Shown: positions 56,301 through 62,300 of the stretch, one piece after another
Position numbering within the stretch: position 1 is the stretch's first letter
Layout: each line of letters starts with the position of its first letter
From: Baylisascaris procyonis
Taxonomy: Eukaryota; Nematoda; Chromadorea; Rhabditida; Ascarididae
Reading direction: 5' to 3'
DNA length: 64,000 nt
Assembly (NCBI GenBank): GCA_037389465.1
Contig: JAZARR010000059.1
Span: forward strand, 3,309,001 to 3,373,000
The notes under the pieces: generated by a model
What the model saw: only the letters and a program-made list of their open reading frames with translations
The model's database searches: none
What the model was told of the DNA's origin: nothing
Position numbers and translations under genes: made by a program

Positions 56301-59300
56301 TTATCTAATTCTAAGTTTACTAGTCCTGGTGTATATTCGTTAATTTAGGAAGAGGGCAGGTTTTTCAGTGTCCGGCGTAAAGTTTTCAGACTTGAATTCC
56401 TCCAAAAACTCACTGATGAATATTTTCTCGAAACCCTTTCTTCAGAGAAATTCATCACTTAAAAAAACAGTGCTTTCCTTAATCGGGAAAGAGAAATGTT
56501 GTAAAATATTTCGTTGAAATTCCAAGAAAAAGTGGTCCGAGTAGAGTTTTCAGAGTGAATTCCATATTCAGGTCGTCGGACTTCACAAAACGTGGCAACA
56601 TTTTCCTTTCACTACCCAGAAGAAGCTTTATTGAAGAGTGTAATCACTGCTTTATTTTTTCTCGTCTCAGCTCTTGTATACCTCGGTAAAAGAATCATGC
56701 TGATGTTATGCAGCGCGTGTGTTCTCGTATGATTGCGTGCTTGCTTACGCTTATGCGTGTGTGTATGTGCATATGTATGCGTGCACATTTGTGCGTGCAC
56801 GTATGCGTGTGTTCGTCCTTCTGTGGTGTGTGTATGTGTATGGGCTCATCTATGCGTATGCGTATGCGCACACGTCTGTGTGGTGCGCGCACGTTTGTGT
56901 TTGCACGAGTATGCGTGAGCGCACGTACGTGTATTAGGTGTGTGTGTGTGTGCGGTGCGTACGTGTGTGCATGTGTACGACTATACCGGTCCGCTGCTAT
57001 AATCTGCTCTATTAATTGACGAACTGTCTTCATTTTATCCATCACCGTAATCGTCTAAAAGACTTACAGGTATTTAAAAGTGCCATAAATTTGGAAACAT
57101 TTTGTTCAGAAACCGACTGCATAGGAACCATAGACAGATTTTTTTGGAGAGAATAGTACAGCTGATTGGTTTTACGGAAAATGTATTCTTGTTCGTTGGC
57201 CATTATTTTCGACATGTGGACAGCCGATTGGCCTCATGAACCAAAATGCGTTAACACGTTTAGCGATGTTCATCCGTTCATCTTCCATGTTCCCCGATAT
57301 TCGTTCCTCATTTTGCTTAAGCTCAACAGTTGTCAACCTGATACTAAGGATGATTTTTATTCACATTGCTCGAAAATTTCATTTTCAGTCAATTTTTTTA
57401 GAGAATACAACAGAGAATAAAAAGGCAGCGAACTATCCGAACGAAGATGATTATATCTGTGAGACATGTTGCACGCCAAGCACAATGCAAGCCTTCAGCA
57501 GATGTGCCATGTCAGTCGAGGGCATCCTTCAAAAGGTTCTTGCAGAGGTGGGTATAATCTACTCGTCTTGTTTTGGTTTTGTAAGTTTACACTTGTAAGT
57601 GGCGTTTCTTTGTGTAGGGACATGTTTGCCTCTGCAGCAGCTTCCTTTCACGATCCACGAGTGGTGCAGCAATAACATTCACTTCATCTCAACTTTGGTA
57701 TGAAATCCACCCGTTATTTGGCTCGTATTAAGTGTTAATCTCTGCAAAAAAAAGGATAATTGCAACGTATTTCTTTACGCTGTTTGGCACAGAGCCGATT
57801 TTGCTTTGCCCATATTGAAGATATACAACATTTGTAGAGTGACGCTTTTCTGTGTCAATGTGAAATTGAAATTTATATGTTGGCATGTCGCAGCATTACA
57901 CTTACTTTCTAGGATCTGGGTGTAGTGCAGGTCTTGGATCATTTCTGAGCGGACGTTTCTTTAGCAAGCTTGAGCCTTAAATGCCCTTCACTTTTGGAAC
58001 TTCACCAACATTTTTTCTTCGATAGGAATATTGGATTGAAAGTGGAGTGGTTTAAATGATGTTGTGATGTAGCATTGGTTCCTTATAAAATACACCAACT
58101 TTCATATTTTTTTGCCCAACGCGGCACATTTTCTTACAACGGACAAAGTCGCTAGTACAGTGCTTCAATATGAACTTTCTTCTTTTTTTTGCTTTAAATA
58201 ATTCCCATTACTCGAAAAATATCAAAAGTATTCTATAGTAGAAAAAAATTGTGCACATCTTAATAAAAATGTATGAAATTTAATTTATTCCCAAATATTT
58301 AGCTTAATTGGTTCGATGTGGAGGTAATCGTTGTTCGAGCGATTTTAGAAACTGTTTCAGTGATGTTGTTAATAGATTATATCTCTCCTCTTTCTTGCTC
58401 ACGCTTACTTAGTATTCAGTTCTGCATTGTACTTCTTTTGTACTGTTCATTTATTGTCCTTCTGGTTTTTTGGGTTTTTCCGGCCGTTTTGCAAGTCAAA
58501 ATTAATGAAAAACCACAAATGACAGCATGCGCATTTTGATGTAAATAAATACACTTGCAAAAACCACATCCTTATAATTTAAAAATCCTCCATCATTCCA
58601 TTTCTTCGACCAACCTCTGTCCTCAGCAAGGTATCCATTGACCAAGCATTACTGGCGACTGTGTGGAAGAGAGTGATCAGTTAAGCTCTCTGCCCTCCCA
58701 AGAAGAATTCAAGCTCGCATACTGGCTGTAGAAGCCGATAGGGAATTCGAAGATTTGCGACTCCCATTTGCTGCAATTGTGCAGGCAGAACGTCACTAGT
58801 GATTCGCTAATTTCAAAAGTGATGTCAAATTTTCACCATTGTACGACATTTTGCTTCATCCATGTGGTGCGTCGCATGGTACCACAAAGTTTGCATGGAT
58901 AGCATTGTGCGAGTAGATTTAAGATGAGATGAATTGTGTGGAATAGTGGACAATGTGATTCAATCGGGATGAAATTTGATACTTGTCTTACTCGATTTTT
59001 CATTTTATTGAGGAGGTTATCACTGGCATTTCAGAAACCCTACTTTTCTCGCAGGCCACTTATGCGCTCTTCCTCCTTACTATCCTTTTCCCGTTTCCTC
59101 AACTTAAGCTTCAATGTCGTCCTAACATTCATTGAAAATACGCGGTGCCTGCATCTATCTGAAACCATTCTAGCTGTCTCCCCAAACTCCCACGCAGTTT
59201 ATATCTTACAGATATAGCAGCCTTATTGTGAAATAAAAATGGATGTATTGTATCCCAGTTTACCATGTAAACTGTTTTTCAAATCGGCATCAGTACTTCG

Positions 59301-62300
59301 TAATCGCGTTCTGCGAGGTGTAATACGTCCGTTCTACTTGCACCTGCTTAGGGCTTCCAGCGAACGGAAACTTTTTCAATGCCTCGTTTTGCGTTTCTCA
59401 GAAATTCTTTGCAGTTTTTGGAGAAGTTTATTTTGAAATTGAGGTTGAAATGAGTTGAGCCTTTGCTGCAGCGGCAGCAGGATATGTCACGAGTTAGGGG
59501 AGTGCTACAAACGGGTATGATGTTTTAAAAAAGGTACTTTATACGGTTAAGCAGTATACTTGTACTTGTCACTTTTCAGCACTGTGTAAGGGTGTAGGGT
59601 CCCTGTCTTGGCCCTCTGCCCTTTGTGTATCCCTGAAGGATTTGCGAATTTCTTCTCCTTCGAGGCCCGACCAAATGCTTTGTAATCTGGCAATAAGACA
59701 AGAGGTTAAGATTCTTATTAAGATTTACGAAAATCAACAACACTAAGGCGAAGGGGATAACACGACGGCAGGGGAGGGTTGTCGCCCCTACAGAGCCTTG
59801 GTACGAATAGTGCCACCTCCGCAGCAACCAGCATCGGGCATTCCTAACGCCTGAGCAACTTCGCGGTTTCACCGGGAATCGCTAAGGTCTGAATCGACCG
59901 TCGCTAAGACGACACCTCACATAGACAGCCGGAAGGACACTGATTTCTGTGAGCAAATGCGCTCCCTATTTGTACGCGCCGTTGGTCATCGCTTCTTTAC
60001 CCGCCTGAAAGCAGTTGATCTGCAAGTTATTGATCACCCCTTGCAATTGTAAGGCAAAAAGTTAACAGTAGAGCCATAAACTAGTGTGCATACCACTTCG
60101 CTCTTTCTTTTTTCGTAATCTGAGTCTCCAGAAAGAAGACTGTCATAAAGTATAAAGCCTATCGCATGAAGACAACATCTTCGTCATCGGAGCATTGGCA
60201 TGAGTTATCCGTGTGTAGAGCGTATAAGTTGAACTTGTATTAAGTCGTAAGCCTCTTTGCTCAATAATCCGACATTTCATAAATTGCAGCAGTGACGTTT
60301 CAGAATGTACGATGACAGCAGGAGGCGGTGGCCTGTGACATATGCGCAGGTTTACAGTTTATGGTTATTTTATGGCCTTCTATTCCAGATGTGCAATACT
60401 TCCGTCTTGACTACAAACGAAAATTTTGAACAGTGCAGCGTTACAAAGCATGCGAGCAGGAATCGCCATCTGCTTCGACATTTTTACTGCGCGAACACGA
60501 GGTCACTCATTCCAAGAGCGAAGTCTTCCCCGCGCTCGCTCTTCCTCCTCCTTCCTCCCGACACGGGATTTGGGCGGAGGGAGGTGGAAGAGAGAAGAGA
60601 GTCGAGATGATCGCCTTGACCGGGAGGCGACTAGGGCAAAGCTCCCCCCCCCCCTCCCTCACTCCTGTCCTGCGCCAAAGCGGAAGTGGCGCCTTCTCCG
60701 AGGAGCGGCGGGGTTACCCAACGTAAGGAACCCTCATGCATTTCCTGTTTGTTGGTAGTGGAGGAGGAAGAGAAGGAAATATCTTGCCATGCGATACTAA
60801 AGGCGGCGCCTGCTGTCGTTCTGAGATCCACGACACCTTCACTTCAGCGTTTCGAATCGAACTTTTTTTCTGTATTTTTGTCTCCAGTGCCTTGCGTCTT
60901 GATCTTTTAGGCTTCCCTGTTGTATACTGTGTAGAAGCGGAACAATATATCCATTTGTGAAATTTGTGTGGAGGCCGGAGCGAGGAGGGCGAGGGCTGCA
61001 AGATTCCCATTTTGGGTGGAGGCAAGCTTCTTTCGACAGAGGAAGAGCTCCGATTAAGTTCTGTCTCATAGAATAGCAGCGTTATTTCCAGTCATCAAAC
61101 TGACCATGATTTCATTCCAAAAACAATAGATATTTGAGGCGAACTAAACCTTTCTTTCCAAGAAAGTTTTCGAAAGTGTTCTTTCAGTGAGAGTTTGAAA
61201 CACTGCCAAGTGACACGTAAGGCTCTCTGCTGGAAATGACTTTTATTGGAGGTTACAACAGCGTTGGCAAATCTGGCATTGAAAACTTTGGAGTAAAATA
61301 CCCGCTGTTATTTGATATTAAGTCCATTCAGAAAAGCATAAACCCAGATGTATTTTTGAGCGTTTAAACTTGCGTAATGTCGGGGCCAGTGAGTCTATCA
61401 TAAGTGCTATTGCGGGATTTGTTAGTTGCGCCATTCTTGTGGCTCGTCACGCCACTCTAACGCAGCATTTTCAGCTGGTGAAGAACTCACAGCACTCTGG
61501 TGCCACTGAACCGATCACGGAGGAATCACCAAGCGCTACATCACCGCCTCCAATTGGTGCTCTTCCAAATAATGTAAGCATTTCTCTTCATGCTGTTCTT
61601 AGGTAAACGTGCGATTGTATAACTGCACTTGTCGCTTTATAAATATGAGCGTCTTTATGGTACTAACATAAAGAAAGATGTTTTCATGCTTTTCTCGCAA
61701 AGGACGCAACTGGGGTCCCTCACAGTTGTACGTATATATGTGTTAATATTTGTGTCGTTGGTTGGTATGATCTACATACTGAGGTACCTGTATGCGATCC
61801 GACTCTCCTATTTCTGAAGGGGTACTTCCCATCTAGGGGCATCGTGGGAAGGACCGAATGAGCAAATTGAGCAAAACAAAATGGCGGTAAGGTGGAGAGC
61901 TGGCTGCTGTGGGCTGATTTAAGCAGGGCTGCTGAGGAAGATGTGATCGCTTTTACTCGGGTTCAGAATTTTGTTGTTTTTTGGTATTTAGCATGACGAC
62001 GTCTCGAAACCAGCTCAACAAATGGGAGAGGAACCATCAGCAATGCAAATCTCGTTGGAAAATCTCGAAGCTCAGTTATGCAAGCTGGGGCTTGTGCTCG
62101 ACTCAATGCTTCTTCTCAGACTTTTACTTCATAAGCTCTCTTGGGATTTGAGCTTAGTTGTCAAGAAGCGTGTTGCGCTTTTCGATAATCACACGCATAA
62201 GACGATCAACAACCCAAGAGCTCGATCCAGCTGCAGTCTTGGCTGCCCCGCTATGTAATTTTTCAAATGATATGTTCGAAGTGAAATTATATGCTTCATT

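Noticed and set aside
56612..57045. Cys/Val- and His/Thr-rich frames of 60-116 codons on both strands
   Set aside because: Produced by the TG/CA-rich tract; low complexity and no splice sites.
57166..57388. Open frames containing FDMWTADWPHEP just before exon 23
   Set aside because: Briefly suggested a hydrolase-like motif, but no acceptor and the wrong frame for exon 23.
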